A stretch of 13,172 nt of DNA from an uncultured Rhizobiaceae group bacterium (GCA_937951455.1 CALFBU010000248.1:1-13172); one strand, 5' to 3'. Numbered from the stretch's first letter, positions 1-7,820 are shown. The notes: generated by a model from the letters alone, not told the origin. Translations and numbers: made by a program.

Positions 1-412
1 TAATCTGCGGTGGCGAGAGTTTTTGTCGTTGACGACGTGATGCTGATGTATCGCCTGTGCGCGTTTCAATCTCAATGTTTAAACCCATCTCTGCAATGGG
101 TGTTTCAAGATTGCGTTTGATGTCTACCGCGAGTGCTTTCAGAGGTGAAATATAAAGCGTATGCACGCCGCGTTTTTTCTCACCCGGCTTTCTCTTCTTG
201 TGTTGAGAGAGCTCAACCAACGTTGGTAAAAATCCTGCCAAGGTTTTGCCTGCACCCGTTGGTGCAATTAAAAGTGTAGAAAGCCCAGCCTGAGTTTTGG
301 ATAGAAGCTCCAACTGATGCGCACGCGGTTGCCATCCATGCCCTGCAAACCATTTTTCAAATGGTGCAGGCAGATGAAAAGGAAGCGTCTCACCACTTGA
401 ATTCAGGTTCAT
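1..412 (-). CDS. Ligase-associated DEXH-box helicase (Lhr-like), N-terminal part, cut by window edge
   Basis: This superfamily 2 helicase gene starts at an ATG at 412–410 and runs off the left edge, leaving 137 residues. Visible are a Q-motif-like WQPRAHQ (27–33), Walker A APTGAGKT (50–57), motif Ia SPLKALAVDIKRN (89–101) and motif Ib TRTGDT (117–122). The APTGAGKT, YISPLKALAVD and ETRTGDTSASRR run is typical of the Lhr-like helicases found beside ATP-dependent DNA ligase and an exonuclease in alphaproteobacteria, and thought to act in DNA repair. The family is known to use ATP to translocate on single-stranded DNA; the repair role here is inferred. The ligase, if present, would lie outside the window. 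It diverges from the RNase T2 gene with only 48 bp between the starts. The subfamily could be a different Lhr branch, because only the N-terminus is visible. Confidence 0.87.
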   Translation of the reverse strand, partial: MNLNSSGETLPFHLPAPFEKWFAGHGWQPRAHQLELLSKTQAGLSTLLIAPTGAGKTLAGFLPTLVELSQHKKRKPGEKKRGVHTLYISPLKALAVDIKRNLETPIAEMGLNIEIETRTGDTSASRRQRQKLSPPQI

Positions 413-460
413 ATTTGTGCTCACACCCTGTAATGTAGTGAGGGGAAGGGCGAAGGTCGA

Positions 461-1225
461 ATGAAAAAAGAAATATTTAATATCCTGTTTTTAGCCATCG
501 TCGTTGTGGCGGTTGCTTGGCTTTATTGGCCTCAAGGTGAAGAGCCAGAAAAGTTGAGTAAAAGCGGAGCAGACAGTTATGTACTGGCGTTAAGTTGGCA
601 ACCTGCATTTTGCGAGCGCAAACCTAATAAGCCTGAATGTCGCTCACAACATGAGCGCCGTTATGATGCGAATAATTTTTCTCTCCACGGGCTTTGGCCA
701 CAACCAAGGGGCAATATATATTGCAACGTTGAAAAAAAGATGGTGCAACTCGATAAGCGCGGGCGTTGGAAAGACTTGCCAAAACTTGAAATAGAAGAAA
801 CCACCAGAAAAGAACTCGCGCAATTTATGCCGGGTTATCGCTCCAATTTGCATCGTCATGAATGGGTCAAGCATGGAACCTGCATGGCGAATAACCCACA
901 ACGCTACTACGAAATTTCAATGGATGCGCTTAAATTCATCAATGCATCCGCTCTAAGGGATTTATTTGCGAGTAACATTGGTAAGGAAATTACAGCACCC
1001 CAGATTGTAAAAGCGATGGAACGCAGCTTTGGCAAAGGTGCGGGTAATCGTATTACAATTTCTTGCAAGCGAGATGGCAAGAGAACCCTGATTAATGAAA
1101 TAAGAATTAGCTACGGAAGTGCCCTCTCCCACACCACTTCGTCTCTTGAAGAAATGAACCGTCTGGCCCCTAAACTCCCAATTGGTTGCAAGCGTGGCGT
1201 GGTTGATCCTGTTGGCCTTCAATAG
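461..1225 (+). CDS. Ribonuclease T2 family protein, exported
   Basis: This 254-residue protein has both catalytic signatures of RNase T2. CAS I is FSLHGLWPQ (73–81, His76). CAS II is HRHEWVKHGTC (131–141, with Glu134, Lys137 and His138). These enzymes cleave RNA through a 2',3'-cyclic phosphate. A hydrophobic stretch at about 7–22 after a short basic start suggests a signal peptide or a membrane anchor, so the enzyme should act in the periplasm, like E. coli RNase I. Six cysteines (51, 60, 88, 141, 202, 243) would allow up to three disulfides, which fits export. The start ATG is preceded by purine-rich AGGGGAAGGG and GAAGG sequences. It is probably used for scavenging nucleotides from external RNA. 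No cognate inhibitor or nucleotide transporter is beside it. The family call is secure; the role is inferred. Confidence 0.93.
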   Translation: MKKEIFNILFLAIVVVAVAWLYWPQGEEPEKLSKSGADSYVLALSWQPAFCERKPNKPECRSQHERRYDANNFSLHGLWPQPRGNIYCNVEKKMVQLDKRGRWKDLPKLEIEETTRKELAQFMPGYRSNLHRHEWVKHGTCMANNPQRYYEISMDALKFINASALRDLFASNIGKEITAPQIVKAMERSFGKGAGNRITISCKRDGKRTLINEIRISYGSALSHTTSSLEEMNRLAPKLPIGCKRGVVDPVGLQ

Positions 1226-1230
1226 TTTCT

Positions 1231-1258
1231 CTTGAAAATCAGCACTCGGCTCTATACC
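1231..1258 (+). promoter_or_regulatory. Weak candidate promoter for the DUF6460-like/MATE pair
   Basis: CTTGAA at 1231–1236 and CTATAC at 1252–1257 resemble the alphaproteobacterial CTTGAC/CTATAT pattern. The 15-nt spacer is short compared with the usual 17 nt. It sits in the 64-bp gap after the RNase T2 gene, so the next two genes may have their own promoter or may be read through from the RNase gene. Confidence 0.22.
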
Positions 1259-1289
1259 TAAGGTAAGGATAAACGATCAGGGGAAAACC

Positions 1290-1556
1290 ATGTCTGACAA
1301 GCTCACCACATTTCTAGGCGACAGCCTTGGTCGAACGATTATAAAGTTACTGATCATTTCATTTGTAGTCGGCATCATCATGAGTGCCCTGAACTTCACT
1401 CCTTGGGATGTCTGGTACGGCATCAGGGATTTCTTCATAAGCATTTATAATTTGGGCTTTGATGCGCTGGGCAAAATAGGCAAATACTTCCTCCTTGGTG
1501 CTGGCATCGTTGTGCCTGTCTTCCTGATTATCCGTTTTCTTAATTTCAAAAAATGA
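1290..1556 (+). CDS. Small two-helix inner membrane protein, DUF6460-like
   Basis: This 88-residue protein has two clear hydrophobic segments, at about 17–37 and 65–84. They are separated by a conserved-looking aromatic middle with TPWDVWYGIRDFF (37–49). The pattern of an FLGD N-terminus, a helix ending before TPWD, and a second helix ending in a short basic tail matches small rhizobial proteins I remember as DUF6460; no function is known. AGGGG at 1279–1283 is a good ribosome binding site for this start. The stop overlaps the start of the MATE gene (ATGA, 1553–1556), so the two are translationally coupled. That suggests, but does not prove, a link with the exporter. Confidence 0.82.
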   Translation: MSDKLTTFLGDSLGRTIIKLLIISFVVGIIMSALNFTPWDVWYGIRDFFISIYNLGFDALGKIGKYFLLGAGIVVPVFLIIRFLNFKK

Positions 1557-2896
1557 GCGAAACAGGGGTAACATCAAAAACCAAACGGTTTGAGATTACC
1601 CATAAGTCGGTATTACAACTCGCAATTCCCATGACGCTTGCCTATATCACCACGCCCTTGTTGGGGTTGGTGGATACGGCTGTCGTGGGGCGGTTAGGCG
1701 TTGAAGCATTAATCGGGGGTCTGGCGGTCGGTGCAATTATCATAGACCTTATCTTTACCACCTTTAATTTTCTGCGCTCCGGAACAACCGGCCTGACATC
1801 ACAAGCGCTAGGCGCGGAAGATGAAAAAGAAAAACAGGCGATACTTTTTCGCGCGCTTTCAATAGCTGTTTTAAGCGGGATTGCGATGATCGTATTAAGT
1901 CCGCTGATCATCTGGCTGGGCTTGTGGTTCATGGCACCCAGTGAAGCGGTGGCTGAGGCTACTAGGACCTATTTTATCATTCGCATGCTTTCAGCGCCAT
2001 TTGCCTTGGGAAATTATGTAATTCTGGGTTGGCTGCTGGGGCTTGGAAAATCTTATACAACACTTGGCATCCAGGTGCTCCTCAACGGTACGAATATACT
2101 CTTCAGCATTTATCTTGGTTTAACGCTGGAGTGGGGCATTCAAGGCGTTGCCATTGCAACGATTATTGGAGAAGTATTGGCGTTTTTCGTGGGTTGCTAT
2201 GTCTGCTGGAGGAAACTCGATCATGCTATTCGTCCATCACGCGCGCGTGTCATGGATAAGGCTTCATGGTCACGATTGGTCAATTTGAACGCGGATATCA
2301 TGTTGCGTTCTTTCACGCTGCTTTTTGCTTTTGCATATTTTACTGCACAAGGTGCTGGCTTCGGTGATCTGACATTGGCAGCCAATGCCATCCTGATGCA
2401 TTTCTTTTTAATCTCGGGATATTTTCTGGACGGTTTGGCAACTGCCGCGGAGCAGATAGTCGGGCGTTCAATAGGGGCAAAATACAAGCAAGGTTTCCGG
2501 CGCGGTTTCAAACTCACCTTGCTTTGGAGTGCGATCATGGCTTTGGTCTGTTCACTTGTTTTTTGGCTCGCAGGCCCCAGCCTCATTGCACTGCTGACAA
2601 CCATCCCGGAAGTAAGGCAAGAGGCGCTGATCTATCTGGCTTGGGCCGCCTTCATACCGCTTTCGGGCATGTTGGCGTTTCAGATGGATGGTATCTTTAT
2701 CGGTGCAACCTGGTCACGTGACATGAGCATCATGATGGTCGTGTCTTTGATAGGATATTTATGCGTTTGGTGGCTCGTGAAGGACAATATGGCAAACCAT
2801 GGCCTTTGGTTGGCGCTACACAGCTTTGTCATATTCCGTGGGCTGACGTTGTCGGCCCGACTCATGCCAAAGGTAAGACAGACATTCCCAGCCTAA
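1553..2896 (+). CDS. MATE family efflux transporter, DinF-type
   Basis: This 447-residue polytopic protein has about 12 hydrophobic segments, the usual size for the MATE family. These inner-membrane antiporters expel drugs or metabolites in exchange for protons or sodium. The first helix carries PLLGLVDTAVVGRLG (35–49), with Asp41 at the position of the protonatable aspartate of DinF-type MATEs. FLRSGTTGLTSQALG (73–87) is also typical of the DinF branch. The internal repeat is visible in the second half as FLDGLATAAEQIVGRSIG. The gene overlaps the preceding small membrane-protein gene by 4 bp and is co-transcribed with it. At its 3' end it overlaps the stop of the opposing ArsC-like gene by 4 bp. 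The substrate cannot be told from the sequence. Confidence 0.93.
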   Translation: MSETGVTSKTKRFEITHKSVLQLAIPMTLAYITTPLLGLVDTAVVGRLGVEALIGGLAVGAIIIDLIFTTFNFLRSGTTGLTSQALGAEDEKEKQAILFRALSIAVLSGIAMIVLSPLIIWLGLWFMAPSEAVAEATRTYFIIRMLSAPFALGNYVILGWLLGLGKSYTTLGIQVLLNGTNILFSIYLGLTLEWGIQGVAIATIIGEVLAFFVGCYVCWRKLDHAIRPSRARVMDKASWSRLVNLNADIMLRSFTLLFAFAYFTAQGAGFGDLTLAANAILMHFFLISGYFLDGLATAAEQIVGRSIGAKYKQGFRRGFKLTLLWSAIMALVCSLVFWLAGPSLIALLTTIPEVRQEALIYLAWAAFIPLSGMLAFQMDGIFIGATWSRDMSIMMVVSLIGYLCVWWLVKDNMANHGLWLALHSFVIFRGLTLSARLMPKVRQTFPA

Positions 2897-3240
2897 AGAA
2901 TGTCCAAAACCTGCTCAGGCGGACGCCCAATTGCAGCTTTGTCGTTGGCGAAAACAATTGGCCGTTCAATCAAAATCGGATTTTCATGCATGGCCTGAAC
3001 CAGAACCTTGTCCGGTGTTTCTTTGGAAAAGCCGAGCTCCTTATAAAGGCTTTCACCCGTACGAATTAAATCGTGCGCACCCATACCAAGCTTAACAAGC
3101 GCTTGTAATATTTGCGTGCGTTCAGGTGCCTCTTTCAGATATTCATGCACGGAAGGCTCAAAGCCTTTTTCCTTCAAAAGCGCCAGCGTCTGACGCGACT
3201 TTGAACATCTTGCATTATGCCAAATGGTGATATCCGTCAT
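2893..3240 (-). CDS. ArsC/YfgD-family thioredoxin-fold reductase (arsenate reductase-like)
   Basis: This 115-residue protein starts MTDITIWHNARCSKSR. The cysteine at 12 matches the catalytic Cys12 of glutaredoxin-linked ArsC, and arginines at 60, 93 and 106 match the oxyanion-binding arginines of plasmid R773 ArsC (60, 94, 107). The NARCSKSR form is closer to chromosomal YfgD-type proteins than to CGTSRNT of plasmid ArsC, so real arsenate reduction is uncertain. No arsR, arsB or acr3 gene is nearby, which supports a housekeeping role. It lies 9 bp downstream of pyrD and is probably the last gene of that operon. Its stop overlaps that of the convergent MATE gene by 4 bp, leaving no room for an intergenic terminator. 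Confidence 0.88.
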   Translation of the reverse strand: MTDITIWHNARCSKSRQTLALLKEKGFEPSVHEYLKEAPERTQILQALVKLGMGAHDLIRTGESLYKELGFSKETPDKVLVQAMHENPILIERPIVFANDKAAIGRPPEQVLDIL

Positions 3241-3249
3241 ATTATTTCC

Positions 3250-4335
3250 TCACAACCAATCGTCTGTTTTTGTGCCAACGATATCGCTGATGTGCGCGAT
3301 CTTGTTTTGATCAAGGTGCGCGCTGAGGCCTTCCATGATTTTTGTTGGCAGACATGGCCCTTCATAAATCAAGCCTGTGTAAATCTGTACCAGCGAAGCA
3401 CCGGCTTCAAGCTTGGCAATAACATCACTTGCACTTGAGATGCCACCAACGCCAATCAACGGCATGTCGGGACCAAGTCTTTGGCGCATGTTGGCCAGCA
3501 CTTTGGTCGATTTGGCAAACAGAGGCTTGCCGGATAAACCACCTGCTTCGCCTGCCTGCTTTTGATCTTTTAGACCTGCGCGATCAAGCGTTGTGTTGGA
3601 AACAATCAGTGCATCTAGGTGAGATTTTTTTACAACCTCAGCTATGTCATCCATCTCAATTTCTGTAAGGTCAGGCGCAATCTTCAAGAAAACCGGAACC
3701 GTCTTTTGTGTCTTATTTTCACAAGCGCCGACTTTATCAAAAATACGATTAAGCAAAGTTTCCAAAGCTTCTGATGCCTGCAGGTTTCGAAGGCCGGGCG
3801 TATTGGGCGAAGAGATATTGGCGGTATAATAGGATGCAACGCCAAAGAATTTTTCAATGCCTTTCTCGTAGTCAGCAACGAAATCCTGAGATGTTTTATT
3901 GGCCCCTATATTTACGCCCAAAATGCCCGAATTGTGTTTGCGAGCTTCAAGTCTTTTAAGTGCTTCGTCATGGCCTTCATTGTTAAACCCAAGACGATTG
4001 ATAACACCCTCATCTTCAACCAGTCGGAAGATGCGTGGCTTTGGATTGCCGTCTTGCGCAAGCGGTGTAATCGTACCAACTTCCGTAAATCCAAATCCGA
4101 GTTTTAATACTGCATCTGGCACTTCCGCATTTTTATCATAGCCTGCGGCAAGTCCAACAGGGTTTGGAAATGTTAAGCCTGCAAGTCGCACGCTTAATCG
4201 CTCATCATGAGCAAAACTGGCACCCGGTACCATCCCAGTTTTTAATGCCTTGATGGAGAGTGTATGAGCTTTTTCAGGTGAGAATGAAAAAAGCGCTGGT
4301 CGTGCAAGTTGTGATGCGAGATCAAAAAGTCCCAT
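3250..4335 (-). CDS. pyrD: Dihydroorotate dehydrogenase (quinone), class 2
   Basis: This 361-residue enzyme oxidises dihydroorotate to orotate with membrane quinone as acceptor, the fourth step of pyrimidine synthesis, at the inner face of the membrane. Motifs in order are the FMN loop NPVGLAAGYDKNAE (58–71), VNIGANKTS (141–149), NISSPNTPGLR (173–183), VSNTT (235–239) and the phosphate-binding GVGGIS (295–300). The catalytic base is Ser176, as in class 2 enzymes, not the Cys of class 1. The N-terminal 40 residues form the extra quinone-binding segment that only class 2 has. The start ATG shares one base with the stop of the DUF952 gene (TAATG), so translation is coupled. I see no sign of disruption. 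Confidence 0.97.
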   Translation of the reverse strand: MGLFDLASQLARPALFSFSPEKAHTLSIKALKTGMVPGASFAHDERLSVRLAGLTFPNPVGLAAGYDKNAEVPDAVLKLGFGFTEVGTITPLAQDGNPKPRIFRLVEDEGVINRLGFNNEGHDEALKRLEARKHNSGILGVNIGANKTSQDFVADYEKGIEKFFGVASYYTANISSPNTPGLRNLQASEALETLLNRIFDKVGACENKTQKTVPVFLKIAPDLTEIEMDDIAEVVKKSHLDALIVSNTTLDRAGLKDQKQAGEAGGLSGKPLFAKSTKVLANMRQRLGPDMPLIGVGGISSASDVIAKLEAGASLVQIYTGLIYEGPCLPTKIMEGLSAHLDQNKIAHISDIVGTKTDDWL

Positions 4336-4679
4336 TAGAGTTCTTCCGGAAATATATGACCGCCAGTTTCATCCTCTGCCAAATCATGAACACTGACTGC
4401 ATCAGCTGTTTTAAGCTTGGCGTATAAGTGCGGAAATAAATCGCCACCACGTGAGACTTCCCATTTTAAAGCATGACCAAGAACACTGGTTGGCACTTTA
4501 ACAAGCTTGAGATTTGTCTGACCATGGAAATGTTTTGCAGCTGTTTCTCTGGCCTGATTTGCCGTAGAGAAATGAATATACCCATCGCTCAAATCAATCG
4601 GCGCGCCTTTAAATACACCTTGTTCAAGGGCGTCGTCCCATTGTGCTTCAGTTGCGATTTTATAGATATATTCCGGCAT
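4335..4679 (-). CDS. DUF952 domain protein
   Basis: This protein of about 114 residues starts MPEYIYKIATEAQW. The motif DLSDGYIHFSTANQ in the first third and the later KWEVSRGGDLFPHLYAKL are characteristic of DUF952, a small cytosolic family of unknown function. The DGYIHFS block is its best conserved part. I place the start at the ATG at 4679, preceded by GGAAAAC. An in-frame TTG at 4688 would add three residues (MEN) but has a poorer context. It ends one base into pyrD (TAATG) and begins 12 bp after the stop of the hydrolase gene, so it lies within the operon. I recall DUF952 next to pyrD in rhizobia, but the meaning of that link is unknown. Confidence 0.88.
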   Translation of the reverse strand: MPEYIYKIATEAQWDDALEQGVFKGAPIDLSDGYIHFSTANQARETAAKHFHGQTNLKLVKVPTSVLGHALKWEVSRGGDLFPHLYAKLKTADAVSVHDLAEDETGGHIFPEEL

Positions 4680-4691
4680 GTTTTCCAAGGC

Positions 4692-5651
4692 TTATCCCAT
4701 CAATCGAATTAGAAATTCTGCCATTCTTTTACGACTTTCCTGACTTTGTGCAAGGTCTGGAAAATATTGAAATACATGGCATCCACCGGGATAAATATCT
4801 AATTCGGTATCAGTTTGCGATTGAACCCATTTGTTCGCCATGAATATGGAGTCATCCAAAAGCGCATCTTTCGTACCAACACTAAAATGCGCTGGCGGCA
4901 TATCCGTTAAATCCGCATAAAGCGGCGAGACATCAGGGTCGATCCTGTCTTCGTTATTTTGAAGAAATGTGGACGCGAAATTCCGTATATCCAAAGTCGT
5001 GAGCACAAGCTTTTCATGAAAGTTTTTTGTGCTTGGCGTACCGCGCATATCAAACGCACCGGCCATGAAAATGGCTGCGTCATAGGCTTTCAATTTGTGT
5101 TTGTCGCGCAGTCTGATGAGCGCATTTGCCGATAGATGCCCCCCAGCACTATCGCCGCCAATGGCCAAAAAATCTGTATTGAATTTTGTATGGCCTTCTG
5201 AGGCAAGCCAAAGGGCTGCCGCCTCGCAATCGTCACAGGCTGCAGGGTAAGGGGCTTCTGGTGCCAGTCTATAATCAACGGAAATGCAGGTAAGGCGAGT
5301 GTCATTCGCCATTTGCTTCAAACGTTCATCCTGCAAGTCACATGCGCCCAACATCCAGCCCCCGCCATGAATATGCAGGAAGACACCGCGCGGTTTTGCA
5401 TGATCGGGTTGTATGGCACGCAGTTTCAAATCTTCGTTGTTCGTTGGGATATAGAAATCTTCTGCGTTTGGATCTTTTGTTTCCAATGGAAAAATACTTT
5501 TACCTTCCGCTCTTGCCTGTCGGATGGCAGGAGCAGAAAATTCCCACATGGAAGGGCTTGTCTCCGCAAGTGCTATGATTTTGGCATTGAGCGTTTTTGT
5601 ATCTTCTGGAATGTTTTTATCATCATAGAGACTGGCATTAGGCAGGAACAT
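4692..5651 (-). CDS. Alpha/beta hydrolase, HSL-type esterase/lipase
   Basis: This 319-residue enzyme is of the hormone-sensitive-lipase type. It has the oxyanion-hole motif HGGGW (95–99), a DYRLAPEAPYPAA segment (126–138) and the nucleophile elbow GGDSAGG (165–171, Ser168). Asp262 (in GTKDALLDD) and His292 (in GGCHVF) complete the triad. Such enzymes cut short-chain esters in the cytosol; no signal peptide is seen. Its start lies inside the symporter gene with a 14-bp overlap (5638–5651), and an AAGG lies 9 nt upstream of the ATG. The overlap makes co-translation with the symporter likely. I infer that the enzyme could release or process a carboxylate connected with the transporter. The real substrate is unknown. 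Confidence 0.93.
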   Translation of the reverse strand: MFLPNASLYDDKNIPEDTKTLNAKIIALAETSPSMWEFSAPAIRQARAEGKSIFPLETKDPNAEDFYIPTNNEDLKLRAIQPDHAKPRGVFLHIHGGGWMLGACDLQDERLKQMANDTRLTCISVDYRLAPEAPYPAACDDCEAAALWLASEGHTKFNTDFLAIGGDSAGGHLSANALIRLRDKHKLKAYDAAIFMAGAFDMRGTPSTKNFHEKLVLTTLDIRNFASTFLQNNEDRIDPDVSPLYADLTDMPPAHFSVGTKDALLDDSIFMANKWVQSQTDTELDIYPGGCHVFQYFPDLAQSQESRKRMAEFLIRLMG

Positions 5652-7482
5652 CGGATTTTACCTTGTTATGTTCTTTCTGTTTAGACCGCATGTGCTGCAC
5701 TTTTGTGAGTGCAAACGTCGATATGAAGGAGACAAGCATGCCGATAAAACCCATGCTGAGCGGCTGTATTTTATCTGTAATCAAAAGTAGGTGAAAATTG
5801 ATCTCATTGCCGTTCAGGGCAACAACATCTGTTCCATAATATGACAGCCAGAGCATGGAGGCCGTCAGGATGATCCCTAAAAACACAGCAATCATCACAT
5901 CACGATGGTCAATCTGTTTGAGCCATATTCTGCAAACGAGTGCAGGAAAAAGACCTGCCGTTAGCAATGCAAAACTCGCGGCAAATGCAAAACGCGCATC
6001 AAGCTCGATTGAAAGCGATAAATATGTTGAGATCGAAATCAATACGATTATGAAAAATCTCGACATGAACAAACGAATACCCGTCGGAGATTTTGGTCTT
6101 ACAAGGGCGCGATAGCCGTCTTCAGTGATTGTATTGGCACTTACCAAAATCAGCCCATCAGCCGTAGACCAGATTGCAATCAACGCGCCCGTTGCCAAAA
6201 GCGTTGTCATGAGATCAGGTAATTCATTTAACACACCACTGGATAGCAAAAGCATGTCCGGGTTTACGGTGATGTCTTTGCTGGAAAGAAAATACTCACC
6301 GCTTACACCACATGCTGCAAGTGCCTGCGAAGCTGATGTTACATAGGTGCCGCATATGGAAATTATGGAAGCACCATTTTGATTGAGTTCAAACAACCAG
6401 CTGGCTTCTTGGCCCAATTGCGAAAGTTGTAGCCCAAGCAGGGACGTATAAATATCAAGTTTAACAAAAGCTGCGACAGCAGGAATTGCGGTAATCAGAA
6501 TCAGTAAAAATCCCAAGGCCCAGACGCTCGTTCTGCGCGCACTATGTGCCTTTGGCAGAACTCGCATATGCTGCAAAAGATGCGGCATGGCAGCCGTACC
6601 AAATGCTATGCATAGCAAGGCGCTAAAATGATTAAAAACATCATAGTTCAAGCCCTCACGGGTAAGATCAAAAACATCGCTTTGTTCAACAAGTCCAGCA
6701 TTGAGTAACTCTTGATCAACTTCAGAAATTGCCTGAAGTGCACCAATCCCAAAGGAAAGCTGCGGTAGGGGATTGCCTGTTATCTGATAAGCAATCCAAA
6801 CAAGAGGCGCTAAAAAGGCAATGATTAAAATTGGATAGGCTATCATTCTGCTGATGGATAAGGATTGCAAACCGCCTAGAAGGATACAGAACCCGATTGT
6901 TACAGCTGTTATGATAACCGCGACCTGATGCGAGATGTTAAAAAACATCTTGCTGATAAGCCCGATGGTGGACAGCTGCACATGCAACAATAGGATTGCT
7001 GTTATCACGACGATGACAAGTATGAGCAAGCGACCAAGTTTTGAACCGTCATTGGGTATAATTAAGCCTGCAAGCGTCGGGCTTTGAGAGCGGTTTACGG
7101 GTGCAGAAAACAGGACTGCCATCAGTGCCAACCCAAGAATAAAGCCGCTGAAAATGGTAAGCGCATCCGTACCTGTTGAATAAAAATCGCCAGCCAGAAA
7201 AATAAACAAACTGCTTGAAATAAGCCCTGCGGCGACCGCTTGGCCTGTATAAAAGGGTCGTCCAGTGCGCCCTGCGTTTTGAAAAACAGGGAGTAACATG
7301 GTTTTACCAAACAGTCCGGAGAAAATATATCCGCCGACGACAAGTGCAAACATGAGAAGATTTATAAATTTTCCCGGCACGCCAATCTGCTTTAAAAGCG
7401 CACCAAATAATATACACAATAGAAAAATGACGGTGTACATAAGCAGCAAAGAAGCTGACGAGTTTAAAGGAGGCTTTTGCAT
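5638..7482 (-). CDS. Sodium:solute symporter (SSS/SLC5 family), ActP/VC_2705-like large subunit
   Basis: This 614-residue polytopic membrane protein has about 13 hydrophobic segments and a basic, charged C-terminal tail. GTAAMPHLLQHMRVLP (295–310) followed by ARRTSVWAL is the SSS-family signature region, as in acetate permeases. ATGALIAIWSTADGLILVSA (430–449) fits the helix that supplies Ser/Thr ligands for sodium. RTGRPFYTGQAVAAG (72–86) corresponds to the early substrate and sodium region. A DUF4212-like small subunit lies just upstream and a CrbS/CrbR-like system next door, so I infer uptake of acetate or another short carboxylate. I chose the ATG at 7482, 7 bp after the small-subunit stop, although its ribosome site is weak. 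A TTG at 7536 would overlap the small subunit by 47 bp, and an inner ATG at 7440 would remove 14 residues. Confidence 0.9.
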   Translation of the reverse strand: MQKPPLNSSASLLLMYTVIFLLCILFGALLKQIGVPGKFINLLMFALVVGGYIFSGLFGKTMLLPVFQNAGRTGRPFYTGQAVAAGLISSSLFIFLAGDFYSTGTDALTIFSGFILGLALMAVLFSAPVNRSQSPTLAGLIIPNDGSKLGRLLILVIVVITAILLLHVQLSTIGLISKMFFNISHQVAVIITAVTIGFCILLGGLQSLSISRMIAYPILIIAFLAPLVWIAYQITGNPLPQLSFGIGALQAISEVDQELLNAGLVEQSDVFDLTREGLNYDVFNHFSALLCIAFGTAAMPHLLQHMRVLPKAHSARRTSVWALGFLLILITAIPAVAAFVKLDIYTSLLGLQLSQLGQEASWLFELNQNGASIISICGTYVTSASQALAACGVSGEYFLSSKDITVNPDMLLLSSGVLNELPDLMTTLLATGALIAIWSTADGLILVSANTITEDGYRALVRPKSPTGIRLFMSRFFIIVLISISTYLSLSIELDARFAFAASFALLTAGLFPALVCRIWLKQIDHRDVMIAVFLGIILTASMLWLSYYGTDVVALNGNEINFHLLLITDKIQPLSMGFIGMLVSFISTFALTKVQHMRSKQKEHNKVKSDVPA

Positions 7483-7489
7483 GTATTGA

Positions 7490-7756
7490 CTATTCGTTTT
7501 CTGTTTCCAGCTGATTTCTATCAAGCTTGTCCGCAACGTTAACCGCCCAGCTAGTTATAAAAAGAATGAGCAGGGGGCTGACAAGGATGATATAAAAATA
7601 AATAAAGGGTATGCCAAAAAACTGCATTTGCATGCCATTGAAAAAGATAGGTAGTGGCCAAGACAAAAGGATTAGCGCAAGGCTGATGACAGACGCCAGC
7701 TTGGCAGGGCTTGGCGAATAGTTCCGCAATGTTGTTTTTAATCTGTGAAAAATCAT
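7490..7756 (-). CDS. Small symporter subunit, DUF4212-like
   Basis: This 88-residue protein has two membrane segments, at about 18–38 and 50–72. A QFFGIPFIYFYI motif (45–56) lies between and into the second helix, and an acidic tail ends NVADKLDRNQLETENE. The FFGxP motif, the helix ending near a DKLDR-like segment, and the position directly upstream of a large SSS subunit all match the DUF4212 'sodium/substrate symporter small subunit' family. Similarity is partial, so the family call is moderate. It is the first gene of the minus-strand operon and the symporter starts 7 bp after its stop. No clear ribosome binding site precedes the ATG. An in-frame stop (TGA) just upstream excludes a longer version. 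Confidence 0.75.
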   Translation of the reverse strand: MIFHRLKTTLRNYSPSPAKLASVISLALILLSWPLPIFFNGMQMQFFGIPFIYFYIILVSPLLILFITSWAVNVADKLDRNQLETENE

Positions 7757-7773
7757 TTGAGTTCAGGCTTTTG

Positions 7774-7779
7774 TATATA
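7774..7779 (-). promoter_or_regulatory. Possible -10 element of the symporter operon
   Basis: TATATA lies 18 bp upstream of the small-subunit start, on a strand that would read into the operon. No convincing -35 hexamer sits 16–18 nt before it, so this is only a weak candidate for the operon promoter and may need an activator. Confidence 0.2.
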
Positions 7780-7820
7780 CGCAAGTCTTATTGGTTTTAA
7801 CATAAAGCTATGACTTTTGT

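Noticed and set aside
2893..3240. Arsenic resistance operon
   Set aside because: Only an ArsC/YfgD-like reductase is present; no arsR, arsB, acr3 or arsH gene is nearby.
7483..7536. Longer symporter start at TTG 7536
   Set aside because: It would overlap the small-subunit gene by 47 bp and add 18 residues with no hydrophobic or conserved character. The ATG at 7482 fits operon spacing better.
7551..7784. 77-residue minus-strand reading frame over the small symporter subunit
   Set aside because: It overlaps the DUF4212-like gene in another frame, lacks a recognisable family pattern and has no good ribosome site; it is a shadow.
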